The position numbers and the translations under genes were made by a program. A DNA stretch of 64,000 nucleotides from Acanthaster planci (lineage: Eukaryota > Echinodermata > Asteroidea > Valvatida > Acanthasteridae), in assembly GCF_001949145.1 (NCBI RefSeq), contig NW_019091592.1, positions 302,595 through 366,594 of the forward strand, given 5' to 3'. The notes under the pieces are model-generated. The model did no database searches. It saw only the letters and a program-made list of their open reading frames with translations, and had not been told where the DNA came from. This document shows, piece by piece, positions 52,001 through 55,964 of this stretch. How positions within the stretch are numbered: the first letter of the stretch is position 1; each line of letters starts with the position of its first letter.

Positions 52001-55000
52001 CCGATAACCAGAGTCAACAGTTTATCAGAGCACATGATGTCAGAGCTGTGTCTACTTCTTGGTCTTTCTTCTCTGGGATTTCCATTGCAGACATCTGTAA
52101 GGCTGTGTGCTGGAAAACTCCCTCTACATGCACCTCCTGCTGTCTAAGGGACGTCTTGCAAAGTGACTTAGCACATGGCAAGGTGGTCCTACTGTGCAGA
52201 GGTCAAAGGAACTGTGTTCAGGCTGAACAAGGGGACAGGCTACCTGAAGATACCTCTCTGAGGAGTTTGATCTTTATTTACCTCCCAATACGTAATCTTG
52301 ATACTACCATAAGTACATGTATGTGTGCATATTTTTATGCTCATGTTACTTACTTTTATTTCATGTTATAGCTGCCCCCCTCCTAGATCAGTGCTACTCT
52401 GCATATATAGTGACTGTTTGGGTAGGTAGAGCGCAGTAGACTCCTCCCCTACATTTAGTGTGGGTCGGGTCTACTAGAGAATACCTACCCAAACAGTCCT
52501 CTCCCGCCCGTCTGCCCCACTTGGCTCCGACACTTTGATGTTGCTCTCGAAAAGAAGGACGATCATGGTGGTGAAGCCGCATTGCATTGTGGGAGATCAG
52601 GATGCACTATGCGTGTTCAAATCCTTTCAGTGAACAATAATAGGTGCCTGGGAAATTTGCATATGTAGTGACTGTCTGGGTAGGTATTCTCTAGTAGACC
52701 TGACCCACAATAAATGTGGGGGAGGAGTTTTAGGCAACATAGTTGAAAGTTTAGTTTGTTGCAGTTGCACCAATATTAATAAAAGAAATTTTTGTGACAC
52801 TGCAGACTCCATTGCCTTAAAACCAGGCATTTCATTCAGATATTTGTAGCTTTGCATAAATTTCATTTCTGCTTATTTGTCATGTTTGTATGTGTGTGTG
52901 AAAGGCACCGGGTGCATTGCATCAGTTATTTTAATTCTGGCATTCACAGAACAGTGCCATTCTTTAAAATTCGTTAATTCATGGAAGTGTAGAATCGTTT
53001 AACTTTTGCTTCCTTTTCTCTCTCTCTTTTTCCTCTCTCTTTTTTCCCCTTTTTTATGGGGGGACCCTGTTTGATAGATATCGGAAGTAACAACAGTGGC
53101 TACTATGAGTTGCAAGCTGTACTAACTCATCAAGGCAGGTCCAGCTCTTCAGGTCACTATGTTGGCTGGGTCAAGAAGAAGGGAGGTATGGAAAAACTGC
53201 ATGTTGAAAATACTTTTAAAAGCATTAATTTCAAGTTTTCCTGGTAATCATGGGAAAGTCTTGAAGAGACAAAGATACAAGCAACATTTTTGTATACCTT
53301 GGTGTTGTACCCATTGGTTGCACATCAAATTTAGTTTTCAATATGGTCAGGAATGATGTTTTCTTTGTATGAATTTGCATCAGTGGGCAGATGGATTAGT
53401 TAGTGGCTGGATGACTATTTCATTAGCTGTTCCCGACTGGAAACAGCTTATTTTTTCCTTGCAATTTTTGACCTTTTTTCTTTTTCCAACCTGTGCCATT
53501 TGTTTTGTGCATTTTTTATTGCAATGCCACTTTTAGAATTAATCTTCAATCTCTGAATATGTCTTGACCATCATCTCAAAACTTGTCATCCTGATGACAT
53601 CATCAGTGTTCATGTGATGTCCCTATGTTAACCACTTCCTGACAGGGGACCCGTTTTCGAGCACATACATGCAGGCTTTATACGCAGAGCTAGGGTGCCC
53701 GAAATGGGGACAAAATAGCTGGGCCTTGTAACAAAAGACCATGCTCAGCACAAAGACTGAGCTGCTGGGCATTACCGCCATTTTTTCACTCTCAATAGTG
53801 GAGATAATCCAGCCTTGTTTTGAAACAGTATACCACAGTTTGTGGCATTTAGAGCGAGTGGATTACCACCGGCAACAAAAGCAATCCACCACTGCAGCGA
53901 TGAGTCACACAGTGCCGCTGCACGCTAATCTGGCCCCTATTGAAAAGAGGTCAGCAGTGCACCGGTGCCAGGTTCATGAACAAAAGAAAGTTATATAACA
54001 CCGCACAATCTGGGCTGTTTTTACAAGGCTGCAGGCCTGGCTGAAATACCTGAGCGTCAGTAGAGTTGCCTGTCAGGCTAGAGTGGCCACCAGACAGTAA
54101 TTCATGTGGTGTAAACGTCCATTAATTGAAATGATGAATTTTTGAAGATTTTTGAAAACTGAAAATTTGAAATTCGCCCGTATGTGTGCACTGCATTTTT
54201 TCAAACCACCCTGCAGCATGTGGTTAAATTGCTATTTTTAAAGTCCATTATCTCAAGAACTACTGTATAGTGTATTTGCCCAATTGGGCTGGGACTTTGC
54301 ATGGTACAGACCACAATGTGTTTTACATGTCAGTAAAAATTAGCTTGACGTCATGATGACATCATCATGGAATGTCTTATCAATTAATAATAAAATTAAT
54401 AATAAATACAATTAATTTGATGAACATGAGGTAGATTGGCAGGCTTGGCCCAACTCAGCCTGGCTTGTTGAACTTGTTGTAGACGCTTTCTGTTCCTTTA
54501 ATGTAACTGTTGTTCACCATCTCTCTCGTTAAGAACATACTTCTCTACTTCTGGATCCTTTTGAGGCTTATCTTCCATTTTTGGTGGTTGGTCCTCACTA
54601 TCGTTAGGTTCAGGCAAATTCACCTCCTCTGCTCCAGTTGGTCATTGAAAGTCATATTATTGGTCATAAGTTTTGGTTTATCATAGTCGGTCTCCATATT
54701 TCTCAATTTTTTGCTCATCTGTTTTGTCTTCTCTGGATACATGCTTAGATTCATCTTCTTCCCTCACTGTTTATTTTTGTTGTCCCCCTCTTCCATGTCG
54801 GCTGCTATTGACTGTTCTCTTCTACTGTATTCCCTCTGTTTCCACCATCTTGATTGTTTTCCTTTTTTGCCACTTTCTGAAAGCTGTTTTTTTCCCTCGG
54901 ATGTACTGGTACTGGCTTTTTCTTTGTGCCTTGTTGAAAGTACGGCATCTTCGAGGAAGGCAAGGACCAGCATTTGTGATGTGTCCATATCTTGTCACAG

Positions 55001-55743
55001 AGATTGTGCCGTGAAGCATGGTGAACTTTGCTTCCACAAATGAGGCAGCTGTCACTATGAACAGAGGCAGCCTGTTTTTTTTTATGTCAATTTCTCGAGT
55101 TTCTTTAACAGGATCTTCATGTCTGGCCCAATTATGGGATTTAACTTGTACATTAAAGCGTGGCGATCATCATTTCCTTTCCTGTTGACTTCTTGAGCTT
55201 CACTTTTTTCATCCGACTCTCCTCTAGGCATTGATTCTTTTCCTGGTTTTCTTGCCTCAGTAATTTCCAACTCTTATATTGTCTCTTATGTTGAGATGAA
55301 ATCCATCGGCTGCAATCTTCCCACTCGGCAAATTTCTTAGTGTTGCCTTTATTAACTGTCAATTTTGTAGTCATACATGTAGCCCCATTCAACTCGGTCT
55401 GGTAGTGCTTGAAAAGACAATTGAGTCTGACCATCTTTCCCTCATCCAATGATGCAGCTGCAGAATTGATATTACTGCCTTCAAGACGACCATTTACATG
55501 TAAATGTAAATTTATTGTGTTTACTGATGTAACTGCTTAAATTAATATATTGCTTGTTGGTTTTATTTCTTGGTTTTAGAGGAATGGATCAAATTTGATG
55601 ATGACAGTGTTTCCCCAGTCGCATCTGAAGATGTCCTTAAGCTGTCTGGAGGTGGTGATTGGCACTGTGCTTATGTACTTCTCTATGGTCCAAGGAGATT
55701 AGATGAACCAGCCCAAGATGAAGAACCAATGTCAGAAAAATAA
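833..55743 (+). CDS. USP14: USP14, proteasome-associated ubiquitin carboxyl-terminal hydrolase 14 (whole locus, 12 coding exons found, first exon missing)
   Basis: USP14 is a cysteine protease that binds the 19S proteasome through an N-terminal ubiquitin-like domain and trims ubiquitin chains from substrates. Exons at 833-1008, 2390-2494, 3084-3187, 5855-6047, 13659-13807, 16777-16891, 18710-18775, 30861-30953, 31488-31613, 32678-32756, 53078-53185 and 55580-55743 join in phase with GT/AG borders and give about 491 residues, close to the human length of 494. The ubiquitin-like domain is in exons 2-3, the catalytic Cys box (NLGNTCY) in exon 4, and the His box (SSSGHYV) in exon 12. The short exon carrying the start Met (about 5 residues and one base of a Val codon) was not found and may lie before the window. 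The intron of 20.3 kb between 32756 and 53078 is mostly transposon-derived. Identity is from direct comparison with the known vertebrate protein. Confidence 0.96.
2390..2494 (+). CDS. USP14: USP14 exon 3, end of ubiquitin-like domain and linker
   Basis: 35 codons in phase 0 at both ends, acceptor cattgag and donor GTATGT. The sequence includes LVMGSAEALPEAP and the family-specific linker FVEDMTDEQLATA, which precedes the catalytic domain in USP14 proteins. Confidence 0.95.
3084..3187 (+). CDS. USP14: USP14 exon 4, catalytic cysteine box
   Basis: 34 codons plus two bases, acceptor aagtacag and donor GTAAGT. It holds GLKNLGNTCYLNSTVQCLRS, the Cys box of ubiquitin-specific proteases. The nucleophile codon TGC is at 3123-3125 and corresponds to Cys114 in human USP14. 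The Asn/Gly residues before it are those expected of an active enzyme. Confidence 0.96.
4696..5262 (+). mobile_element. TTAA-bounded MITE, family A, copy 1 (567 bp)
   Basis: Starts TTAACCACTTGCTGCCGGG and ends CCGGCCGGAAGTGGTTAA, so the ends are inverted repeats bounded by TTAA. TTAA target duplication is the signature of piggyBac transposases, which presumably mobilised it. No transposase is encoded. The core (for example gattagcatgcagcag) is shared with the copies at 17.6-18.0, 26.96 and 53.6 kb. ORFs inside it are not genes. Confidence 0.85.
5855..6047 (+). CDS. USP14: USP14 exon 5
   Basis: One base completes a Lys codon, then 64 codons ending at QQQ before donor GTGAAT. It includes SITAAMRDLFDAMEKATDGI and LLHIAFPQFAEK, matching the vertebrate helical segment after the Cys box. 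It is closed by donor GTGAAT at 6048; the next coding exon is 7.6 kb downstream. Confidence 0.94.
8275..8507. mobile_element. Foldback (inverted-repeat) element
   Basis: The left arm with CTCTCTTTTGTAAGTGCGGT near 8309 is repeated inverted near 8436-8472 (as CTCTCTTCTGTAAGTGTGGT on the other strand). The pairing extends outwards to about 8275 and 8507 and inwards past a CTTCTGGAGAATGCTTATCA block. Each arm is roughly 100 bp and imperfect. No coding capacity; a MITE-like hairpin. Confidence 0.65.
8737..9101 (-). pseudogene. Coding-like minus-strand exon with coiled coil, broken by a frameshift
   Basis: On the minus strand a pyrimidine-rich acceptor is followed by an open frame (starting ELKHPPTGSGVADG) through a Pro/Lys-rich stretch. 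A one-base change at the six-T run 8898-8903 switches frame, and the second frame (SEILQMLKEQNQLLRQQEKE) continues to a TAG at 8737. The second part is a strong amphipathic coiled coil. Such Lys-rich linker plus coiled-coil ends occur in Myb/MADF-type DNA-binding proteins encoded next to Harbinger-type transposases, but I could not find the DNA-binding part. It could be the last exon of a nested gene, a domesticated or dead transposon gene, or a sequencing error in the run. Confidence 0.4.
11740..12720 (+). repeat. Array of CACGTG/TGACGTCA-rich repeat, forward orientation
   Basis: At least four degenerate units of roughly 150-180 bp, each with tagtgctatatctcgtgaa, an ACATGT site, TTGAAACTTTG, gaaggggaagggttttag, a TGATGACGTCA-like block and a gtcacgtgac-like block. 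Related units lie inverted at 38.8-40.7 and 42.6-43.1 kb. No coding content. Confidence 0.75.
13261..13446 (+). repeat. 62-bp tandem repeat, 3 copies
   Basis: Three head-to-tail units starting TTCACTTTGCACTTTTATCG at 13261, 13323 and 13385. They contain ATCGATCTTATC and GGTTTGCCTGAGGATTACT and are nearly identical, so the expansion is recent. It lies about 200 bases before exon 6. Confidence 0.85.
13659..13807 (+). CDS. USP14: USP14 exon 6
   Basis: Begins with DANECWVQLVRLLQQQL, the conserved QDANECW box of USP14, directly after the QQ ending exon 5. It runs to GGRFDC, with two bases carried over at donor GTATAA. A variable Ser/Gln-rich linker sits in the middle, as in the human protein. Confidence 0.93.
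14484..14670. repeat. Degenerate GAGTAC hexamer tract
   Basis: Repeated GAGTAC/GTACTC units, with runs such as acgagtacgagtactc. Each unit is close to its own reverse complement, so the tract can fold on itself. The minus-strand ORF here is a by-product of the repeat. Confidence 0.75.
15979..16167 (-). pseudogene. Non-LTR retrotransposon endonuclease fragment
   Basis: A 62-codon open stretch ending in TGA at 15979. It contains HIINVYKPTPTR and LYSVDFNCQHND, which match the apurinic-type endonuclease strands (INVYKP and GDFN) of Jockey/CR1-type LINE ORF2 proteins. The usual GDFN is SVDFN here, so the key Gly is changed. No reverse transcriptase part is adjacent. It is a 5'-type fragment in a USP14 intron. 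Confidence 0.6.
16777..16891 (+). CDS. USP14: USP14 exon 7
   Basis: One base completes a Ser codon, then LKCVEAPEEEESK and QLSCFISQDVKYLHTGLKN. It matches the zinc-free fingers region of vertebrate USP14, including the acidic patch. Acceptor tattag, donor GTAAGA, phase 0 at the end. Confidence 0.94.
16892..18709. other. USP14 intron 7
   Basis: AT-rich sequence holding family A MITE copy 2 at its centre (about 17570-18022). Nothing else could be supported; ORFs on both strands have no recognisable domain. Confidence 0.7.
17570..18022 (+). mobile_element. TTAA-bounded MITE, family A, copy 2 (5' end diverged)
   Basis: Shares the family A core (ggccagattagcgtgcagca, tttcaaaacaaggctggatt) and ends AGCAGGTAGTGGTTAA at 18019-18022. 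The 5' inverted repeat is not recognisable; similarity becomes clear from about 17570 (ctctaaagctgacagg). Confidence 0.75.
18710..18775 (+). CDS. USP14: USP14 exon 8
   Basis: A 22-codon exon in phase 0 at both ends: RLTENIEKFSPSLERNAQYI and two more residues, with acceptor gttccacag and donor GTAAGT. It matches the human segment ending NALYIK. It is too short for length-based ORF detection. The intron after it carries the decayed virus-like cluster. Confidence 0.93.
19150..19460. other. GC-rich block before the virus-like cluster
   Basis: A sharply GC-richer stretch in AT-rich surroundings, with CGCTCGCGCTC and a twice-repeated ACTCGTGACTC. A minus-strand ORF of 121 codons (19028-19393) crosses it but shows no family features. 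It may be a terminal or regulatory part of the neighbouring element; no inverted copy was found at the other end. Confidence 0.3.
19516..19858 (+). pseudogene. Cysteine-rich CxxC-array protein of the virus-like element (broken)
   Basis: Starts ATG (MKKTSEKK), passes a +1 frameshift near 19579 and an in-frame TAA at 19688, and stops at 19858. Between the breaks about 12 CxxC pairs follow one another (for example CQDCKHCTHCAGCANC). The pattern suggests a compact metal-binding protein. It is the first gene of the plus-strand block and overlaps the next start by 38 bases. No named family is claimed. Confidence 0.55.
19821..20180 (+). pseudogene. Acidic Glu/Pro-repeat protein of the virus-like element (broken)
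   Basis: About 119 codons from ATG at 19821 to TAA at 20178, with in-frame TAA codons at 19932 and 20025. The centre is an acidic repeat built from a 15-base unit encoding EPETE. A short hydrophilic C-terminal segment follows. Low-complexity acidic proteins are common in large DNA viruses and their relatives, but nothing here fixes a function. Confidence 0.45.
20201..20689 (+). pseudogene. Putative zinc-ribbon protein of the virus-like element (broken)
   Basis: About 162 codons with two in-frame stops, same frame throughout. The N-terminal part has TCPYDN and, about 15 residues later, CWDCGLII, then a downstream Cys/His (HFVCKK). The spacing resembles a degraded zinc ribbon of the TFIIB or viral late-transcription-factor type, but this is only a pattern match. 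The C-terminal half is helical (LFQVLDKHLANALDKFKLAQ). Confidence 0.45.
20705..20928 (+). pseudogene. Unidentified small gene of the virus-like element (broken)
   Basis: Begins MKTHTFHLTK at 20705, then coding character moves to another frame after about 20752 and ends at TAA 20926-20928. No recognised domain. It sits in order with its neighbours and has gaps of only a few bases on each side, as in compact viral genomes. Confidence 0.35.
20933..21318 (+). pseudogene. Unidentified gene of the virus-like element (frameshifted)
   Basis: ATG at 20933, four bases after the previous stop. One frame runs to a TAG near 21029 and another takes over to TGA at 21316. The second part is acidic and helical (AHALEILGILEQCFNEYL). 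No family recognised. The next ORF overlaps its end. Confidence 0.4.
21275..21568 (+). pseudogene. Small membrane protein of the virus-like element
   Basis: Open frame of 97 codons, of which the first dozen overlap the previous gene in another frame; an ATG at 21309 in a third frame suggests the true start was lost to an indel. One clear membrane segment near the C-terminus (LMAMVLSMIIIGGLW). Small single-span proteins fit virion or membrane-fusion accessory roles, which is speculation. Confidence 0.4.
21569..21987 (+). pseudogene. Unidentified gene of the virus-like element (several frameshifts)
   Basis: Continues in the same frame as the preceding ORF after a TGA, through LVTLAVLDPRLDLILNKEV, then shifts frame near 21813 and again near 21911, ending at TAG 21985-21987. 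Soluble, mixed alpha/beta character; no domain recognised. Confidence 0.35.
21988..22043 (+). promoter_or_regulatory. AT-rich spacer with TATA-like boxes before 22044
   Basis: The longest gap in the plus-strand block: almost pure A/T with TTTATATACATTTTTTAAAA and ATATATAATAAAAAG right before the ATG at 22044. It looks like a promoter of the compact viral kind. No experimental support is possible here. Confidence 0.35.
22044..22617 (+). pseudogene. Hydrophobic-core protein of the virus-like element (two frameshifts)
   Basis: ATG at 22044 (MTTNVYPDLSKYPHS). Basic coiled-coil start, a frame change near 22230 and another near 22300, a Gly-rich hydrophobic stretch (GLVMEGLAIGAFGAYAML), then a conserved-looking helical end with KKHDQICMLVDAKLNTIEEY. 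I recall similar uncharacterised predicted proteins being frequent in cnidarian and other invertebrate genomes, which would mark a widespread element family; a search is needed to confirm. Confidence 0.5.
22618..22859 (+). pseudogene. Decayed coding stretch of the virus-like element
   Basis: Reading continues in broken frames: KKEFECQVNERAETLANEQA in the frame of the previous gene, then a different frame ending KVQPGAPPFKAQRNK at a stop 22839-22841. Which frame was original cannot be decided. Confidence 0.3.
22860..23660 (+). pseudogene. Largest plus-strand gene of the virus-like element, candidate structural protein (broken)
   Basis: ATG at 22860; a frameshift near 23015 joins to the frame holding GIDFGRIVNSSQYVSTLMNF and NPYTNGLGTAYYYHI, stops occur at 23396 and about 23438, and a third segment (VTIKYKIDWISQDD) runs to TAG 23658-23660. 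It is rich in aromatic and beta-prone residues, as virion proteins often are. I do not assign a capsid fold. Its size relative to the neighbours makes it the most useful query for a structure-based search. Confidence 0.45.
23655..23958 (+). pseudogene. Acidic/proline-rich tail region with C-terminal membrane segment (broken)
   Basis: Follows the previous gene without a gap. One frame carries LDAQRQFVRIIESLINSEPD; the next has an acidic run (EAEDDFDDQEEE), then a Pro/Lys-rich part in a shifted frame, and the end is a hydrophobic segment (VGAIAVSVLLYKVLS) before TAA at 23956-23958. It closes the plus-strand block. Confidence 0.35.
24016..24057. terminator. Hairpin and T-run between convergent blocks
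   Basis: AAACCCCTTC (24016-24025) and its perfect complement GAAGGGGTTT (24036-24045) form a 10-bp stem with a 10-base loop, preceded by an A-run and followed by AA and ten T (24048-24057). It lies between the end of the plus-strand block (23958) and the end of the minus-strand block (24062), so it can mark 3' ends in both directions. Hairpin 3'-end signals are known in some large DNA viruses. Confidence 0.6.
24062..24535 (-). CDS. Intact-looking ORF of the virus-like element with C-terminal membrane segment
   Basis: 157 codons without a stop, unusual in this decayed cluster. Helical N-terminus (INCIKEPIEKVMNYG), a Pro/Glu/Thr linker (TPSPTPEPAPEPKP), a Gly/Ser-rich helical part and a final membrane segment (LWTLFVGAVVLILTYVQ). 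The region upstream (24536-24684) reads as charged coiled coil in broken frames, so this may be the C-terminal half of a longer gene that began at 25227. No family is recognised. Confidence 0.45.
   Translation of the reverse strand: MSQLRTQINCIKEPIEKVMNYGTTLCEKIQTLFREQGIRIESILTAFSLAVSSIVSSIVAAVRAAGTPSPTPEPAPEPKPLDKGGVTDWIKCQLQNLANVLKKLALSSSGALPGIIGSILSGLFNVASKAVGWVAEHLWTLFVGAVVLILTYVQRVK
24685..25227 (-). pseudogene. Unidentified gene of the virus-like element, probably 5' half of a broken gene
   Basis: 180 codons open from ATG at 25227 to TAG at 24685. Soluble N-terminal part (ELWREFIKDKMNDFYDSNRK, LNVTFRGARVLL), then an acidic Pro-rich linker. Reading through the TAG in the same frame gives coiled-coil-like sequence with further stops down to about 24540, next to the following ORF. 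This suggests one longer ancestral gene. Confidence 0.4.
25248..25442 (-). CDS. Small membrane protein ORF of the virus-like element
   Basis: 64 codons: an N-terminal hydrophobic run encoded partly by the AAGCAAGC tandem repeat, a second strong membrane segment (YLIMGGLVLGGILLAFYL), then a basic and Pro/Glu tail. The repeat-encoded start is doubtful; the real start may be the internal Met before GGLVLGG. No homologue recognised. Confidence 0.35.
   Translation of the reverse strand: MLAFLCLLAFLCVYADVLHHFKDNQYLIMGGLVLGGILLAFYLKRKSVGPKVTQTKDPEPEPKT
25405..25455. repeat. AAGCAAGCAAAGGAAAGC short tandem repeat
   Basis: Roughly 19-base unit (aagcaagcaaaggaaagc) repeated two to three times at the 5' end of the small membrane ORF. 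It probably arose by slippage. Confidence 0.7.
25495..25836 (-). pseudogene. HNH-nuclease-like zinc protein of the virus-like element (one internal stop)
   Basis: Coding character runs from about 25836 to TAA at 25495 with one TAG near 25770. The C-terminal part has CYYNDC, then DDQATIEQLHTAFGHLKWNC and VLACRRCN. Two CxxC-like pairs around a conserved core, with GHxxxNCVLAC-xx-C spacing, match small HNH/endonuclease-VII-type nucleases. The usual first catalytic His-Asp pair is not evident, so activity is doubtful. It is the outermost gene recognised at this end. Confidence 0.5.
26962..27464 (-). mobile_element. TTAA-bounded MITE, family A, copy 3
   Basis: Begins TTAACCACTTCCTGCCGGGG and ends GACATGAAGTGGTTAA. 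Inverted orientation relative to copies 1 and 2. 503 bp, with the shared core (ccagccttgttttgaaac, gctaatctggccc). It contains the single undetermined base of the window at 27029. Confidence 0.85.
27503..28036 (-). pseudogene. Retrotransposon gag remnant (Ty3/Gypsy-like)
   Basis: Open from about 28036 (TEDYLVHFERVSRINCRNQQ) to TGA at 27668-27670, then in frame to about 27503 (VQTNELAKMVRKLLEIQRC). The pattern HFERV...R..YL...L.G.....A.FL...E....L...I has the spacing of metazoan Ty3/Gypsy gag capsid regions (HFE...NGW..E..A..LA..L.G.A). No zinc knuckle, protease or polymerase part is seen; 28.05-28.55 kb upstream gives only short coding-like scraps. It directly adjoins the end of family A copy 3. 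Confidence 0.55.
30861..30953 (+). CDS. USP14: USP14 exon 9
   Basis: 31 codons, phase 0 both ends, acceptor cacattttag and donor GTCAGA. It contains SRISRLPAYLPIQMVRFYYK, a highly conserved core strand and helix of the USP14 catalytic domain, then EAINAKILK. Confidence 0.95.
30954..32677. other. USP14 introns 9 and 10
   Basis: Two short introns (30954-31487 and 31614-32677). AT-rich, with normal donors and acceptors. I see nothing else in them. Confidence 0.85.
31488..31613 (+). CDS. USP14: USP14 exon 10
   Basis: 42 codons, phase 0 both ends, acceptor attgcag and donor GTTGGT. It begins DVKFPLILDVFDLCTKELQE and continues into a charged helix (KFKEMEDRKVEELQK) like that of human USP14. Confidence 0.95.
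32678..32756 (+). CDS. USP14: USP14 exon 11, variable linker
   Basis: 26 codons plus one base, acceptor atcttag and donor GTAAGT. The Lys/Gln/Pro-rich start is variable in the family; LLPYDFSD at the end aligns with the vertebrate segment before DDIGSNN. The following intron is about 20.3 kb. Confidence 0.9.
34171..34430. mobile_element. Inverted-repeat element with TATGTG(TG)ACCC ends
   Basis: The left end at 34171-34218 (tgtgacccgctctgtgaaaa, tgagtcttaagtcgccaga) recurs inverted at 34385-34430. The arms are about 46 bp with few mismatches around a 165-bp centre. No ORF of interest. It has MITE structure; target duplication not clear. Confidence 0.75.
36440..36560. repeat. Two-copy direct repeat (about 62 bp)
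   Basis: GTAACCAGCCCTGCTG and ATGGTAGATTTCTATAA-like words occur twice about 62 bases apart. Degenerate duplication with no coding meaning. Confidence 0.55.
38800..39180 (-). repeat. CACGTG/TGACGTCA repeat array, inverted orientation, part 1
   Basis: At least two and a half units with ttgacgggacatgtgcttca, gtcacgtgacttgtcac, tgatgacgtcatcatcac, acaaagtttggacc and cgagatatagtgctttgaa. Each unit is the reverse complement of the units at 11.7-12.7 kb. Confidence 0.75.
40130..40700 (-). repeat. CACGTG/TGACGTCA repeat array, inverted orientation, part 2
   Basis: About four tandem units of roughly 135-150 bp with conserved cgcgagatatagtgctttaa, ggtcacgtga(c/t)ttatcac, and tgatgacgtcatcat words. 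The E-box (CACGTG) and CRE-like (TGACGTCA) sites are the best conserved parts. Confidence 0.8.
42640..43060 (-). repeat. CACGTG/TGACGTCA repeat array, diverged units
   Basis: Three diverged units with gtcacgtgacttgtcaagtg, acatgtacttttg, gatataggactt. Preceded at 42563 by a copy of the gaaactatcaaagtcccctg segment also found at 39833, so flanks moved with the array. Confidence 0.7.
44396..44762 (+). mobile_element. hAT-like MITE with 8-bp target duplication and internal minisatellite
   Basis: Ends CAGTGTTGTAGTCAAGACCA and TGGTCTCGACTACAACACTG are inverted repeats. Flanking 8-mers TCTACATG (44388-44395 and 44763-44770) are identical, the target duplication length of hAT transposons. The inside holds about 15 copies of a 12-base unit GGTCTTGAGTCT (44564-44745), apparently grown from the inner end of the repeat. 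No transposase. Confidence 0.9.
44564..44745 (+). repeat. 12-bp minisatellite GGTCTTGAGTCT
   Basis: About 15 near-identical tandem copies with gag/gtg and ttg/tcg variants. It produces long ORFs in several frames on both strands (Gly-Leu-Glu-Ser or Lys-Thr-Arg-Leu repeats) that are artefacts. Confidence 0.92.
49330..50060 (+). other. GC-rich coding-like region of the DIRS element, possibly gag
   Basis: Markedly GC-rich block with overlapping Pro/Ser/Arg-rich ORFs on both strands. Position after the left terminal repeat fits the first ORF (gag) of DIRS elements, but no motif supports it. Similarity to the rest of the element ends near 50.1 kb; 50.1-51.5 kb looks like unrelated AT-rich DNA with ACATGT motifs. 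Confidence 0.35.
51155..51370. repeat. About 32-bp tandem repeat
   Basis: Five to six imperfect units of cccacttgtgggaaaatctg plus tgaaaatctttt. Each contains the small palindrome CCCACTTGTGGG. It sits inside the DIRS element upstream of the recombinase. Confidence 0.8.
51540..52371 (+). pseudogene. DIRS tyrosine recombinase (broken)
   Basis: One frame reads from about 51540 to TAG at 52369 with in-frame stops near 51622, 51741 and 51856. It includes SWDLSKVLRMLTGAPFEP, then LHASVKLAFLLAVTTSRWGS, then RDTMARWVVSAIKFA, and FIRAHDVRAVSTSWSFFSGI followed by CWKTPST. These match, in order, the conserved blocks of DIRS recombinases, including the Arg of box A (seen as SRW; the usual order is altered) and the HxxR box (HDVR). 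It is the last gene of the element, just before the internal complementary region, as expected. Confidence 0.8.
52401..52500. repeat. Internal complementary region of the DIRS element
   Basis: Its first part (gggtaggtagagcgcagtag) is the complement of the left element end. Its second part (ctactagagaatacctaccc) is the complement of the right end. They meet near 52440, reproducing the circle junction. Confidence 0.85.
53078..53185 (+). CDS. USP14: USP14 exon 12, catalytic histidine box
   Basis: Two bases complete Asp, then IGSNNSGYYELQAVLTHQGR and SSSSGHYVGWVKKKG. The general-base His codon is at 53155-53157 (human His435). The RSSSSGH stretch includes the serine position (human Ser432) reported as an activating phosphorylation site. 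A pyrimidine-rich tract of about 60 bases precedes the acceptor; donor GTATGG. Confidence 0.96.
53628..54227 (-). mobile_element. TTAA-bounded MITE, family A, copy 4 (600 bp)
   Basis: Begins TTAACCACTTCCTGACAGGG and ends CTGCAGCATGTGGTTAA. It is the longest and most complete copy and aligns across copies 1-3. Inverted relative to copy 1. No transposase. Confidence 0.87.
54764..55480 (-). other. Unidentified charged coding-like block
   Basis: Several minus-strand frames are open and strongly charged: one with HKRQYKSWKLLRQENQEKNQ (55153-55449), another with a possible zinc site CLICGSKVHHASRHNLC near 55050 followed by Lys-rich sequence to about 54790. Frames do not join and a poly-A-like run lies between them at 55076-55083. 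It may be a decayed transposon gene or a retroposed fragment. No family is assigned. Confidence 0.3.
55580..55743 (+). CDS. USP14: USP14 exon 13, C-terminal end and stop
   Basis: Acceptor cttggttttag, two bases completing Glu, then EWIKFDDDSVSPVASEDVLK and SGGGDWHCAYVLLYGPRR, ending in an acidic tail DEEPMSEK and TAA at 55741. The FDDD element supplies the catalytic acidic residue of the USP triad. The short acidic tail is typical of the family. Confidence 0.96.
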
Positions 55744-55964
55744 TGTGACAAAAACAACATGTTGCCAGTCTTCTCCCATTGCCTGTATCTGTTGCGACAC
55801 AGAATATGTAGTGACTGTCAAAAATTTGGATTGGAAACATTAAGGTTATCTGCTCTTATTTGATGAAAAAGCATCAGATCCCTCACTCATTGATAGTTAT
55901 AACTTACTCCTTTTACATTTTCAACAAAGTTAGAGTCTGAAACGTTTTTGGCCAAGTAAAAAAA

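Larger units (their letters stand above)
48861..52728 (+). mobile_element. DIRS-type tyrosine-recombinase element, internally deleted (3.9 kb)
   Basis: Inverted terminal repeats (48876-49010 and 52550-52686) share catatgcaaatt and ccatgatc(a/g)tccttctttt over about 135 bp. The outermost parts differ: 15 bp at the left, 42 bp at the right. An internal region at 52401-52500 contains the complement of both outer ends joined head to head, the hallmark of DIRS elements, which use it to rebuild ends from a circle. Both ends share AGT at the inferred junction. A decayed tyrosine recombinase lies at 51540-52371. No reverse transcriptase was seen, so this copy is deleted or non-autonomous. Confidence 0.82.
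32757..53077. other. USP14 intron 11 (20.3 kb)
   Basis: Holds a foldback element (34171-34430), inverted arrays of the CACGTG repeat (38.8-40.7, 42.6-43.1 kb), a three-copy degenerate module (40.7-45.8 kb), a hAT-like MITE (44396-44762) and a DIRS element (48861-52728). The stretches 32.8-34.1, 34.5-38.3 and 45.8-48.8 kb show no gene. A pair of related segments at 47.47 and 48.67 kb (aatgtc(g/a)ttttgctgaaattggcc) indicates an unnamed repeat. Confidence 0.75.
53186..55579. other. USP14 intron 12
   Basis: Contains family A MITE copy 4 (53628-54227) and an unidentified coding-like block on the minus strand (54764-55480). The rest shows nothing I can support. Confidence 0.75.
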
